From positions 17,616 to 81,615 of the forward strand of contig CAYUTA010000006.1 in assembly GCA_964447605.1 (NCBI GenBank): a stretch of DNA of 64,000 bases, written 5' to 3'. Source of the stretch: CAYUTA01 sp964447605 (lineage in GTDB: Bacteria; Bacillota; Clostridia; Christensenellales; CAG-138). Below, in pieces: positions 33,990 through 43,217 of this stretch. The notes below the pieces were generated by a model. The model had not been told where the DNA came from, did no database searches, and worked only from the letters and a program-made list of their open reading frames with translations. Each line of letters begins with the position of its first letter. Positions within the stretch are counted from its first letter, which is position 1. The translations under genes were made by a program, and so were the position numbers.

Positions 33990-34147
33990 GATGTAAGATG
34001 TTGCATTCTCTTTCCCTTCGGTGTTATAGGGGGACGCCGAAGGTATCTATTGTTGCAGGCATAGGGCTGCTATGTTCCATTCCAATACGTTCGAGTACGA
34101 CGGCTTTGTTTCCCCTCAACGATTGGCCCCGCCGTTTACCGCGCGCC

Positions 34148-34792
34148 TCAGTCCAAATCCCCTTCCTCACCCAGAAACGCCACGGCCTTTCCAACGATGG
34201 GGAAGCTGCTTTCCGCACGCACGACCACGGGCGCATAGGCGGGGTTCTCAGCCATAAATACAATCTTGTCATCATTTTTATAGACGCGCCGCAGGGTGAG
34301 CCGCCCCTCCAGGATGACGGCGGCGATTTCATGGTTTTTGACGTCGTTTTGCGCGCGCACATAGATGGTGTCGCCATCCCGCACGCCGATTTTGCTCATG
34401 CTGTCCCCATGAAAACGCATGGTAAAATCACAGCGGACGTTGGCCGGAACGGCACAGTAGCCCTCGATATTCGCGGGATCGAACACATTGCTGCCGCGCA
34501 CCGTCTCGACAATGCGGGGCCTTGCCGACGCGTCGGCCGGCGCAGGCAGCTCGGACGCCACCGGTTTGCCGGTCGGGTAGGCGCGCCGCGTTTCTTCATC
34601 CACCGCCAAAAAATCCACCGTTACTTCAAAGAAGCGGGAGAGTTTGAGCAACGTGGAACGCTTGACGTTTTCCGTCCCCTTTTCATAGAAGTTGACGATG
34701 GTCATATATGGAATGCCCGCGGCGCGCGAAAGCGAGGCCTTGTTGAGCCCGCGCTCCTCCATGAGCATATCCAGCTTATCCGTCATAGTCAT
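34148..34792 (-). CDS. XRE-S24 LexA-like repressor with altered catalytic lysine
   Basis: A 214-residue regulator. Residues 1-60 form an XRE helix-turn-helix (LNKASLSRAAGIPYMTIVNF), and from about 105 the chain is an S24/LexA peptidase-like dimerisation domain with the nucleophile Ser131 in FHGDSMSK. Thirty-seven residues later, exactly where LexA and UmuD have the catalytic lysine, this protein has Arg168 (RLTLRRVY). It may therefore be unable to cleave itself and act as a plain repressor. It is not classical LexA, which has a winged-helix N-terminus. The ATG at 34792 lies 8 bases behind GAGAGG. Divergent from the transketolase genes across a palindrome-rich gap. Confidence 0.85.
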   Translation of the reverse strand: MTMTDKLDMLMEERGLNKASLSRAAGIPYMTIVNFYEKGTENVKRSTLLKLSRFFEVTVDFLAVDEETRRAYPTGKPVASELPAPADASARPRIVETVRGSNVFDPANIEGYCAVPANVRCDFTMRFHGDSMSKIGVRDGDTIYVRAQNDVKNHEIAAVILEGRLTLRRVYKNDDKIVFMAENPAYAPVVVRAESSFPIVGKAVAFLGEEGDLD

Positions 34793-34949
34793 AGCGATCG
34801 CCTCTCCTGTTTCCATTGTATGGGATTCGGCAAAATTTTACAAGCCATATTACCATCCGCCATAAGTATTTGAAAGAAACCGGCTTTTTTCTGAAAGATC
34901 TACGAAAACCCGCCCGCGCCTCTGGCGCAGCGAGTGAAATATGTGTATA

Positions 34950-35019
34950 ATGTCCGTTGTTCGGACATGATCCGCCTCCGGCGGATCATACCATATCGCG
35001 GTACGGGATATGGTATAAT
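34950..35019 (+). promoter_or_regulatory. Palindrome array and promoter before the transketolase genes
   Basis: Three consecutive inverted repeats: 7 bp (34950-34956/34962-34968), 10 bp (34967-34976/34980-34989) and 10 bp (34988-34997/35007-35016, ATACCATATC and complement). The last overlaps a perfect -10 TATAAT at 35014-35019, which has no good -35, so this promoter looks regulated by a protein binding the repeats. Confidence 0.6.
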
Positions 35020-35063
35020 GGGAACAACCTGAGAATTTGCTGTATTGGAAGGGGGATTCCGAC

Positions 35064-35897
35064 ATGGATTCAAACAAGAAACATGCGCTGGAACAGTTTG
35101 CGCTAAAAATCCGCATTGGCGCAATGGAACAGTTCAAGGCGCGCGGGTTCGGCCACGTGGGCGGCTCGCTGAGCATTGCGGACGCTCTGGCTGTGCTTTA
35201 CGGTTCGCAGATGGACGTGGACCCCGCCGACCCGAACAAGGCCGACCGGGACAAGCTGGTTTGTTCCAAGGGGCACGCCGGTCCGGCGGTTTACGCCACG
35301 CTCGCGCTGAAAGGCTTTTTCCCATACGATGTGCTTCAGACGCTCAACCAGCCCGGGACGACGCTCCCCAGCCACTGTGACCGCAAGAAGACGCCCGGCA
35401 TCGACATGACGACCGGTTCGCTGGGGCAGGGTGCTTCGCTTGCCTGCGGCATGGCGCTGGGCGATGCGCTCAAGGGGCGCAAAAACCGCGTTTTCCTGAT
35501 CGTCGGCGACGGCGAAGCCGACGAGGGGCAGGTTTGGGAGGCGTGTATGTTCGCCTCCGCCAAGAAGCTTTCCAACCTGGTGTTGCTGCTCGACAGTAAT
35601 CAAAAACAGCTGGACGGCCCCGTGAAGGAAATCCTCGATCCACTCGATTTTACAAAGAAATTTGAAGCGTTCGGCTTTGATACCCGGCGTATTGACGGAA
35701 ACGATATCGAGGCGCTTTACGACGCGCTCGAGTACACGAAAAAAGGGGGCGACAAACCGTTTGCCCTTGTGCTCGACACCATCAAGGGCAAGGGCGTGGC
35801 CGAGGTTGAAACCGCTGCGGGCAACCACAGCATGACCGTCCCGACCGAAAAGTGGGATGCGTGGCAGCAGGGCCTGATCGCCCGGCTGGACGCCTGA
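35064..35897 (+). CDS. Transketolase N-terminal subunit
   Basis: A 277-residue thiamine-diphosphate subunit. It has RGFGHVGGSLSIADALAVLY near residue 30, the conserved CSKGHAGPAVYATLAL, GSLGQGASLACGMALG and the thiamine-diphosphate/metal motif GDGEADEGQVWEA. Clostridia and archaea often split transketolase into two genes; this is the first half, and the next gene supplies the second. The pair moves two-carbon units in the non-oxidative pentose phosphate pathway. The ATG is behind GAAGGGGG. The gene follows the palindromic regulatory region by 45 bases. Confidence 0.94.
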   Translation: MDSNKKHALEQFALKIRIGAMEQFKARGFGHVGGSLSIADALAVLYGSQMDVDPADPNKADRDKLVCSKGHAGPAVYATLALKGFFPYDVLQTLNQPGTTLPSHCDRKKTPGIDMTTGSLGQGASLACGMALGDALKGRKNRVFLIVGDGEADEGQVWEACMFASAKKLSNLVLLLDSNQKQLDGPVKEILDPLDFTKKFEAFGFDTRRIDGNDIEALYDALEYTKKGGDKPFALVLDTIKGKGVAEVETAAGNHSMTVPTEKWDAWQQGLIARLDA

Positions 35898-35910
35898 AAG
35901 GGGAATTGCA

Positions 35911-36861
35911 ATGAAGATTGTATATAACGGCGAAATGGACCCGCGCGCGTTCAAGGACGTGCTGGGCGCGACCATCCCCCGTCTGGCGGCGGAGGACGCC
36001 TGCGTCATCTATCTCGACGCAGACCTGATGAGCTGCATCGGCACAAAAAAATGGGCGGACGCAAACCCGGACCGCGGCGTCAACTGCGGCATTTCGGAGG
36101 CCAACATGATCGGCGTGGCGGCCGGGCTCGCAGCAAGCGGCTTCAAGCCCATCGTCCACACATTCGGTCCGTTTGCCTCGCGCCGCGTGTTCGATCAGGT
36201 GTTCCTTTCGGCGGGTTATGCGGGCAACGACATCACCGTCATCGGCTCCGACCCCGGCGTCTGCGCCGCGTTCAACGGCGGCACGCATATGCCGTTTGAG
36301 GATGTTGCGCTCTATCGTACGCTGCCGAACGCAACCGTGGTCGACGTCACCGATGCAAACATGCTTATCAGCGTACTCGAGCAGTGCAAGGACCGCCCCG
36401 GCGTAAAGTATATCCGCGTGGGCAGGAAGAACGCCGCGAAGGTCTTTGCCGACGGCGAGACCACGCCCATCGGCAGGGCTATCCCGCTGCGCGAGGGCGT
36501 CGACGCCGTTATCTTCGCCTCCGGCATCATGGTGCACGAGGCCATGCAGGCGGCGCAGGCCCTTGCAAAGGAGGGCGTCGACGCTGCGGTCGTCAACCTG
36601 TTCACCATTAAACCGCTCGATGAGGAAGCCGTCCGGCGTTACGCAAAGGCGACCGGACGGGTCGTCGTTGCCGAAAACCACAACAGGATCGGCGGACTTT
36701 ACAGCGCGGTCTGCGAAACGCTTTCGCGCTGCAACTGCGCGTGCGTGGACTATGTCGCCGTCGAAGATGCATTCGGCGAGGTCGGTCCGCAGAACTATCT
36801 GCAGGAGCGTTTCGGCCTGACTGCAAAGCACATCGCAGAAAAGGTCAGGGGCTTGATGTAA
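35911..36861 (+). CDS. Transketolase C-terminal subunit
   Basis: A 316-residue second half of the split transketolase, with the pyrimidine-binding domain (FNCG-like GVNCGISEANMIGVAAGLA near residue 55, carrying the catalytic glutamate, and HTFGPFASRRVFDQ) and the C-terminal transketolase domain (VDAVIFASGIMVHEAMQAA, VVVAENHNRIGGLYSAV). It starts 13 bases after the first subunit behind AAAGGGG and is followed by a clean terminator. The two should form an alpha2-beta2 enzyme. Confidence 0.94.
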   Translation: MKIVYNGEMDPRAFKDVLGATIPRLAAEDACVIYLDADLMSCIGTKKWADANPDRGVNCGISEANMIGVAAGLAASGFKPIVHTFGPFASRRVFDQVFLSAGYAGNDITVIGSDPGVCAAFNGGTHMPFEDVALYRTLPNATVVDVTDANMLISVLEQCKDRPGVKYIRVGRKNAAKVFADGETTPIGRAIPLREGVDAVIFASGIMVHEAMQAAQALAKEGVDAAVVNLFTIKPLDEEAVRRYAKATGRVVVAENHNRIGGLYSAVCETLSRCNCACVDYVAVEDAFGEVGPQNYLQERFGLTAKHIAEKVRGLM

Positions 36862-37211
36862 CGCCGCTGTCCATTGCAAAGCAACGGCCGGGCCACGCGG
36901 ATTTCGTTTTCGCGTGGCCCTTTCCATTCTCGTTCGCCTATTCAAGCCGTTTTTCCGGTTATACAGAAAAAGGTCCGTGCCGCCTGGCGCAGCCCTGGGC
37001 AGGTGTGATTGTGCCGTCCGGCGGAACCGTTGTTTTTTGGTGGAATCGCCGTTTTCCCCCGTGCGCCGCACGCCCGGCAGGCGGACATGCGTGCCGCCTT
37101 TGCCCAGCATTTACAACGCGCCCTGCGAAGACTTTTTGACAGGACCGGCACATGGCCGGCGCAGGGCAGAGCCGGATGTTGGCACAGAACGGCCGAAGGG
37201 CGCGGCCCATT
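36862..37211. other. Gap between convergent transketolase and LRR lipoprotein genes
   Basis: Apart from the terminator at 36890-36925 I see nothing coding in these 350 bases. Open frames in both directions lack ribosome sites. Confidence 0.5.
36890..36925 (+). terminator. Terminator of the transketolase operon
   Basis: Perfect 10-bp stem GGGCCACGCG (36890-36899) with its complement (36911-36920), 11-base loop and a following TTT. Confidence 0.8.
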
Positions 37212-38888
37212 CTACTCCAGCGCCGGCAGGCCGAACAATGCCTGCATTTCACGATACAGATCGTTTTGCCGCCAGCCGTTGGAGGTGGAATGCGTGCCCG
37301 AGGCGTTGATGACGCAGTTGGGCAACGCCGCCTGCAGCCCGGCAAGCTGCGCCTTGTCAAGCTCGCAGCGGATGCACCAAAGCCGCTCAAGCTGCGTCAT
37401 TTGCTTGAGCACTTCAACGCCGCCGATGGCGTTGGTGCTGCAGTTGAGATGCGTAAGCTTTTTAAGCGACAGCAGCGGGTTTAAATCGGTCAGATTGTTC
37501 TGGAATGTTTCGAGATACTCCAGTTCCGTACACGAGGCGACGGGCGAAATATCCGTAATGCCTTCCATTGCGATGATCAAAAACCGCAGCTTCGGCAGGT
37601 GACGCACGACAGAGATATCCGTGATACGCCGTTTATGGCCAATATCGAGCGCCACAAGATCAGTGCAGTACTTTAGCGGCGCAATGTCCTCCGTGGTCAG
37701 GTTGATCACGCCCTTTTTCAAATATTTCACCGTCTCGGTGCTGCGCTCGTTTCCGGTGGAAAAAGCCTGCGCGTCAGTGCGCACCTGCCAGCGGCCAATC
37801 GTGACGTACCAGACGAACTTAATGTCCGGAAATTGCCCGCACAGCGCCCCCATCTGCTCGTCCGTCAGGCCGCAGTCGCACATGTTGATTTTTTTCAATG
37901 CGGGCAGGTACTTCAGCTTTGCGGCAAACGCATCCACGTCGCCAATGGACTTCCCGCTCAGGTCAATTTCCGTATCCGCGCCGGAAACGGGCACGCCGGC
38001 AAGCTCGAAGTCCCACAGGAACGCAAGCTGCGGGTAGACGGCGGAAAGCTGCTCAATGTCGGCGAGGGAAACCGCAAGGCCCGTCAGGTTAACCGTCTCC
38101 GCATCCGGAAAAAAAGCCAGCGCCTCCAAAAGCGTTTCCGCGCGATAAGCCGGCGCTCCGGTCAGGTCCAGCGTTGCGGCCGCCAGGTCGACAAGCTTGC
38201 CGCAAACGTCGAGATTCGCGTCAAAACGGATGTTCGGATAGTCGGTTATCAGCTTAGAAAGCGTTTGTCCGTCCAACCCGGTATCGTGCAAATCCACGCC
38301 GGCGAGCGCCGGCAGGCAGGAAAGCGCACGGCCGAGTTCCTCTGCGGTCACGCCCGTGCCGGAAAGATCGAGTGTCGTCTCTGCGTTGGAAACCGATTTT
38401 CCGCCAATCTGTACGTTCCAGATAATCGCGCAGCCGGGCAGCTCCCTGCTCATGGCGAGCAGCGCGTCGTAACAGGCGCAGCCTGTCGCGTCCACATCGG
38501 CCAGATTGGGAAAATAGCGCAGCATTTGGATTTCCGCCGCATCGACGGCCGGCAGGACCAGCCGCGTGGAGTCGCTGTCAAACGTCGCATCGCCAATCGG
38601 CACGCTCCAAAGAATTTCGCAACCGGGCAGCGCGGCATGCAGCGCATCATACTGCCCGGCAGTCACGGGATTGTCGCGGATATCCAGCCGGACCAGCTGC
38701 GTGCTCTGCTGCAGCTCCTCCAGCTGCCCGGCGGAAAGGCCCCTTCCGCGCAGGTCGGCTTCCGTCGCGCTTTCTTTCACCAGTCCCCCGCCAAGGGCGG
38801 CAATGACGCTGCATCCGCACAGCAGGCAGAGACCGGCCAGACAAAGGCTGAGGAACAGCGCGCGCAGCTTGTTCTGAAATTGATTCAT
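37212..38888 (-). CDS. Leucine-rich-repeat lipoprotein
   Basis: A 558-residue surface lipoprotein. The signal sequence ends in a lipobox LCGC with Cys26 as the lipid-bearing residue. The rest is built of irregular leucine-rich repeats: early units are long and carry interspersed insertions (for example LPGCAIIWNVQIGG and LPALAGVDLHDTGLDG), while the C-terminal third has classic short LRRs (PLKYCTDLVALDIGHKRRIT, CTELEYLETFQNNLTDL). Similar proteins bind ligands or other surface proteins; no catalytic motif is seen. GGAG lies before the ATG. It is downstream of the GT39-like gene on the same strand with a 70-base gap. Confidence 0.88.
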   Translation of the reverse strand: MNQFQNKLRALFLSLCLAGLCLLCGCSVIAALGGGLVKESATEADLRGRGLSAGQLEELQQSTQLVRLDIRDNPVTAGQYDALHAALPGCEILWSVPIGDATFDSDSTRLVLPAVDAAEIQMLRYFPNLADVDATGCACYDALLAMSRELPGCAIIWNVQIGGKSVSNAETTLDLSGTGVTAEELGRALSCLPALAGVDLHDTGLDGQTLSKLITDYPNIRFDANLDVCGKLVDLAAATLDLTGAPAYRAETLLEALAFFPDAETVNLTGLAVSLADIEQLSAVYPQLAFLWDFELAGVPVSGADTEIDLSGKSIGDVDAFAAKLKYLPALKKINMCDCGLTDEQMGALCGQFPDIKFVWYVTIGRWQVRTDAQAFSTGNERSTETVKYLKKGVINLTTEDIAPLKYCTDLVALDIGHKRRITDISVVRHLPKLRFLIIAMEGITDISPVASCTELEYLETFQNNLTDLNPLLSLKKLTHLNCSTNAIGGVEVLKQMTQLERLWCIRCELDKAQLAGLQAALPNCVINASGTHSTSNGWRQNDLYREMQALFGLPALE

Positions 38889-38958
38889 GGTTTCGGCTCC
38901 TTCCGGGTTCTTTCAGAGTTTTATATTCCGCCGCTTCAACCGGCGGCAAGCGTGCCTT

Positions 38959-40464
38959 TTAGGATCCGCTCCCATCGCGCTGATACAGCCGGTATGTCCA
39001 CAGGTCGTCCTCATACGGCAGGTCGGCCGTATCGATCAGGACATAACGCGGACCCGGGGCATCCTCGCGGTTGCGCATAATCACAAATTCGGGCGCGCCC
39101 GCTTCAACAAGCCGCACCTGCTCGGCCGCGTTCTCCGGGAGCATGACGTTGTTGGAGCTGAAAAAGCGATTGGACGGAATCACATCCGCGGCCAGGTAGA
39201 ACCCGCTGTCCGGGAACGCCCGGCAGAGAAGCGTAATCGCGTCCCCGCTGCGGCTTTGCTCCATCGCGGCGGCAAATTGTCCCTGCGGCGTGTTCTCCTT
39301 CGGGACGCCAAGCAGATAGACGTTACCGCTGACAAGCAGCGATATCCCCACGCCCAGCACACTCAGGCACGCTGGCAAAGCGCGCGGCCAACGCCGGCCG
39401 ACCAGCTTTGGCGCAACGCACGCGTTCCAAAGCTCAACCAGCGGCACGCAGCCGAGCGGCGCAAAAGCGGCAAGCGTCAGGCCATAATAGCGGTAGTTCT
39501 GCCCGCCCATATATAATCCGCAGGGCAGCAGCAAGAACATGCCCCAGACGGCGATTTTCCCCATACGCGTCAATTTGCCCGCTTTGGCAAACGTGAAGTA
39601 GAGCAGTCCGCCGGCTATCAGCAGCGCATACTGAAAATTGCGCAGCAGCGTGGCGAGCGTGCCTTTTACAATGGCGAGCAGCATGTTCAGCAAAACGGGC
39701 GCTTCGAGCGTGGAGTACCCAAAGACGTTCGTATAGAAGTAATAGTGCCAGAATTCCGGCAGCGCATCGTTTACGGCAAAATAGATCATCCACGGCACGC
39801 CCGTAAGCAGCATCGCGCAACCAAACACCGCGCAGCAGACAAGTCCATGCGAGACGGAGTGCCGCAGGCATTGCCAGAAAAGCAGCACGGCCATCCACGC
39901 CGCATAAAACGCCAGCAGCGTGAATTTGGAAAACAGCAGCAGCCCCGCCAGCAGGCCGTTGGCAAACACCATTTTAAGCGGCGCCGGCGCGTCCATCCGG
40001 TCATAGCGCAGCATGCTGTAAAGCCCGTATGCAAACACCGGCAGACAGAATTCCTCCAGGCTGCCGCCGTGGGAAAAGCTCATGGACGAAAGAATCAGCG
40101 TGCCGAGCACAGGCAGCGCAACCAATGCGTTCCGGCCGCTGTACAGCGATATGATGCGGTGCGAAAGGTATAAAAACGCGCCGAAAGAGAGCGCCTCCAG
40201 GACGTATACGCCAAAAAATGACCGGGACGAGATCAGTGAACCCAGCCCATAGAGCAGGTAAACCACCGGCCCCTTTTGATCGTACAGGTCGAGATACGGC
40301 ACGTAGCCGCGCATTAGCCCCTTCCCGATGGTAAAGTAAATGTTGGTGTCCACCCAGTCGTTGAGCGGGTACAGCGGCGAGGATTTTGTGCAGACAAAAA
40401 GCAACGCTGCGGCAATCAGCACGCAGTATGGATAAAGAAGCCTTGGGGTTGTCTGCTTCTGCAT
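38959..40464 (-). CDS. GT39/PMT-2-like polytopic glycosyltransferase
   Basis: A 501-residue membrane protein with about a dozen helices. In the first outer loop it has NDWVDTNIYFTIGKG and YLDLYDQKGPVVYLLYGLGS, where the aspartate and the D-x-KGP motif match bacterial members of the dolichyl-phosphate-mannose-protein mannosyltransferase (GT39, ArnT-like) family. The C-terminal 100 residues form an extracytoplasmic domain. Such enzymes take sugar from a polyprenyl phosphate and add it to a surface acceptor. The start is ATG 40464, 7 bases behind GGAG. Promoter at 40528-40556. Confidence 0.82.
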   Translation of the reverse strand: MQKQTTPRLLYPYCVLIAAALLFVCTKSSPLYPLNDWVDTNIYFTIGKGLMRGYVPYLDLYDQKGPVVYLLYGLGSLISSRSFFGVYVLEALSFGAFLYLSHRIISLYSGRNALVALPVLGTLILSSMSFSHGGSLEEFCLPVFAYGLYSMLRYDRMDAPAPLKMVFANGLLAGLLLFSKFTLLAFYAAWMAVLLFWQCLRHSVSHGLVCCAVFGCAMLLTGVPWMIYFAVNDALPEFWHYYFYTNVFGYSTLEAPVLLNMLLAIVKGTLATLLRNFQYALLIAGGLLYFTFAKAGKLTRMGKIAVWGMFLLLPCGLYMGGQNYRYYGLTLAAFAPLGCVPLVELWNACVAPKLVGRRWPRALPACLSVLGVGISLLVSGNVYLLGVPKENTPQGQFAAAMEQSRSGDAITLLCRAFPDSGFYLAADVIPSNRFFSSNNVMLPENAAEQVRLVEAGAPEFVIMRNREDAPGPRYVLIDTADLPYEDDLWTYRLYQRDGSGS

Positions 40465-40527
40465 GGGTACGCTCCACTTTATTTTGAACTCCGGCGGCGC
40501 GGCGGCAAGCCGAAACATATTGATAAT

Positions 40528-40556
40528 AGTATAAAGGAATCACAAGCGTTTGACAA
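40528..40556 (-). promoter_or_regulatory. Promoter of the GT39 / LRR lipoprotein transcript
   Basis: Minus-strand TTGTCA (40551-40556), 17-base spacer, TATACT (40528-40533). Confidence 0.65.
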
Positions 40557-40581
40557 CAATGTGACAATGCCGGGGGTTTTG

Positions 40582-40611
40582 TTGCCAATATCGAAAGGAA
40601 TATGGCATAAT
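40582..40611 (+). promoter_or_regulatory. Promoter of the phosphodiester-glycosidase gene
   Basis: TTGCCA (40582-40587), 18-base spacer, CATAAT (40606-40611), divergent from the GT39 promoter and 41 bases before the ATG. Confidence 0.5.
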
Positions 40612-40652
40612 ACATTCGTAGAAATAGAAACATAAGACAAAAGAGAGGTACT

Positions 40653-43217
40653 ATGAAACGAACGATTCGCCTGCTGATCATCTGCCTGCTGCTATTATTC
40701 ATACCGCTTTCCTCATTTTCCAGGGCGGAAACAGGCCTGGGCTTAGTGCCCGCCGAACAGACGGATACGATTACGTCAAGCTGTACGCTTACGCTGCCCG
40801 AAGGGCTTGCCGAAAAGGCCTACCGCATTACGGACAGCCTTGTGGAAACCTATCTGATCATGCCGGGCGGCGGCGAATTCACGGCGGAGTTCCCCGAGGC
40901 GGCGCAGGGGGTCTATCTCGAATGGTACGACCTGCCGGAGGGGTATGTGTTCGAGCAGCTCGACGCTTCGGGCAATGTCATTTCCACCGATGAAATGCAG
41001 CCCTATTTCAACTGCTATTATCCCCTGAATGAAAGTACGCGTAAGATTCGCGTTGCGTTCGACAGGGAGGTCGCTCTCTCCGGCGTGTGGATTTATGCCG
41101 CGTCGGCGGAGCTGCCGCAGACGGTGCAGCAATGGCGGTCCGCGCCGGAAACGGCGGACGTCATGATCATCTCCGCAACGGCGGAAACGCTTTTGAGCGA
41201 GTTTTGCACGGTGATTGCGGACTATACCATCGCCCATGAGATCCCGACGTCCATCGTTATCATGGCCGACGGCACGCGTACCGCCGAAAGCGAATGCCTG
41301 GCGTGGCTTTGGGATATCGGCGTCCGCACACATCCGCGTTTTGGCGGCTTCCAGTCCGATAACAACGAGATTTATAAGATGACCGCGGCCATGTGGCGCA
41401 AAAATACCACGTCAAAATTTATCAACGCTGCGGTGGAAGCCTGCGCGCCCAAGGTGTTGGTCTCCCATATCGATAACGAGTCCGCCCCGCTGGGCGCCGC
41501 GCAATTCACCGCCGAATATGTGCGCAAGGCCGCGGAAAAGTACGACGTTCCCAAGCTTTACATGGCGTCGCCGGCGGGCTCGACCGTATTGCCCACCGAT
41601 GAGCCGATCATTGCCGCCGGCGGGCTGAGCGCGGCGGATGTGGCAAAAAGGGCGTACGCCATCTGCGTGTCGCAGCACCAGTTCCAGAGCGAAGTTTCTC
41701 CAAACGCTTCGTTTGCGCTGGCGGAAACCCTGGTTGGCGAGGATGCCGCAAACAATAACTTTCTGGAAAACATCGATCTGAGCATCCTCAGCAACTACGT
41801 AGACCCAACGCCTACGCCGGAGCCCACTGCGGAACCCACGCCGAAACCCACGCCGAAACCCACCGCCGCTGTGCAGCAAACGCCCGAAATGCAGGCGGAC
41901 GGTAAACAGAAGTTTTCGCTGCCGCTCGCGGCGCTGTTCCGTCTTATTCCCATACTGGGCGGCGGGATTGTGCTGACCATTCTGGTGTTGCTGTTTACCT
42001 ATGACGCGATCCTGAAAAAATACCGCAAACGCCGCCGCAGGCGCAGGGGGAAGCGCGTCGCGCTGTGGGTTGGGCTTGCGCCGTTGCTCGTTTCTCTCGT
42101 GGTCTCGGGTGTGATCTGCCTTCTCAACCTGGAAAAAACGGAGGCGCCCGTGCCGGTGGGCGGCGGGATGCCCGTACAGGAGACGCCCGCTCCGGAGGAG
42201 CCTCAGCCCGCGGAATCGCCCGATTCCAGCGCGGAGGCTGCCGAAACGGCCGATGATGCAGCCGGGGACGCCGCTGTAGAGCCGGAATTGGGGACCGTCG
42301 CGCCCGCAGCGGCCGGAGCCCAAAGCGCCGGCCTGGTCGGCGGCGGCGAAGCGGAGCAATATTTCCGCCGCGCAGACGACCCTGAAGAGTATATTTTGGT
42401 GGATACGGAAAACGGGCACTGGGAATACCGTACCGACGAGCTGTCTGTTCTCATCGACCGGCATGAAGCGGAAGGGCCCGTGGTCTATTTTGTGGCGCAC
42501 ATCCGCATGCGCAACCTCGACACGTTCCGCACGGCGCAGTATGCCGCCAAACGCGATGGCGAGGGGCTTGGCAAGCCTTGGATCATTTCCCGCCGCAATA
42601 AGGCGGTGCTGCTGATTACCGGCGACAATCTGGTGCATATGGACACGGAATACAAGGGTATTCTCATTCGCGACGGCAAGGTATTTCAGGATGATTACAG
42701 CCATGCAACGGACACGATGGCCATGTATCCCGACCTGTCGATGCGCATCTTCACGCGCCGTACCACCACCGCCGACGAGCTGCTGCAGGATGGCGTGCGG
42801 CAGGCGTTCAGTTTCGGGCCGACGCTCATTCGCGACGGCTCAGTCTGCGAAAATCTCGACGTAGGCCGCCTGAAGACCATCAACCCCCGCACCGGCATCG
42901 GCATGGTGGAACCCGGGCATTTCGTCGCAATCATAGTCGACGGCAGGCAGTCGGATTACAGCATCGGCATGCTGTTAAGCGAATTTGCCCAGCTGTTTGC
43001 CGCGGAAGGCTGCAGGCAGGCATATAATCTTGACGGCGGCGTTTCAACCTGCATGGTGTTTATGGGCGAGCAGCTCAATCATCATGGCAAGCGCAAAAAG
43101 AACAATCAGGCGGACGATACCTACCAGCGCCGCATTCCGGACGCATTGATCTGGGGCTATTCCGAACAGGTGCCGGCAGAGGACGACCCGATCTACAATA
43201 CCGGCGAACTCAACTGA
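40653..43217 (+). CDS. Phosphodiester glycosidase (NAGPA) protein with a degenerate PIG-L-like N-terminal domain
   Basis: An 854-residue envelope protein. Residues 1-28 are a signal or anchor helix. Residues about 150-380 resemble PIG-L deacetylase modules of clostridia (a strand ADVMIISATAETLL, then GVRTHPRFGGFQSD and VSHIDNESAPLGAAQF) but the metal motif His-x-Asp-Asp-Glu is absent. A Pro-Thr-Glu linker, a membrane helix (about 427-450), a run of arginines and a second helix (about 470-490) follow. Residues 610-854 form a NAGPA domain with FGPTLIRDG, GMVEPGHFVAIIVDGR and the glycine-rich YNLDGGVSTCMVF. It probably acts on exported glycan phosphodiesters. The ATG follows AAGAGAGG. Confidence 0.82.
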   Translation: MKRTIRLLIICLLLLFIPLSSFSRAETGLGLVPAEQTDTITSSCTLTLPEGLAEKAYRITDSLVETYLIMPGGGEFTAEFPEAAQGVYLEWYDLPEGYVFEQLDASGNVISTDEMQPYFNCYYPLNESTRKIRVAFDREVALSGVWIYAASAELPQTVQQWRSAPETADVMIISATAETLLSEFCTVIADYTIAHEIPTSIVIMADGTRTAESECLAWLWDIGVRTHPRFGGFQSDNNEIYKMTAAMWRKNTTSKFINAAVEACAPKVLVSHIDNESAPLGAAQFTAEYVRKAAEKYDVPKLYMASPAGSTVLPTDEPIIAAGGLSAADVAKRAYAICVSQHQFQSEVSPNASFALAETLVGEDAANNNFLENIDLSILSNYVDPTPTPEPTAEPTPKPTPKPTAAVQQTPEMQADGKQKFSLPLAALFRLIPILGGGIVLTILVLLFTYDAILKKYRKRRRRRRGKRVALWVGLAPLLVSLVVSGVICLLNLEKTEAPVPVGGGMPVQETPAPEEPQPAESPDSSAEAAETADDAAGDAAVEPELGTVAPAAAGAQSAGLVGGGEAEQYFRRADDPEEYILVDTENGHWEYRTDELSVLIDRHEAEGPVVYFVAHIRMRNLDTFRTAQYAAKRDGEGLGKPWIISRRNKAVLLITGDNLVHMDTEYKGILIRDGKVFQDDYSHATDTMAMYPDLSMRIFTRRTTTADELLQDGVRQAFSFGPTLIRDGSVCENLDVGRLKTINPRTGIGMVEPGHFVAIIVDGRQSDYSIGMLLSEFAQLFAAEGCRQAYNLDGGVSTCMVFMGEQLNHHGKRKKNNQADDTYQRRIPDALIWGYSEQVPAEDDPIYNTGELN

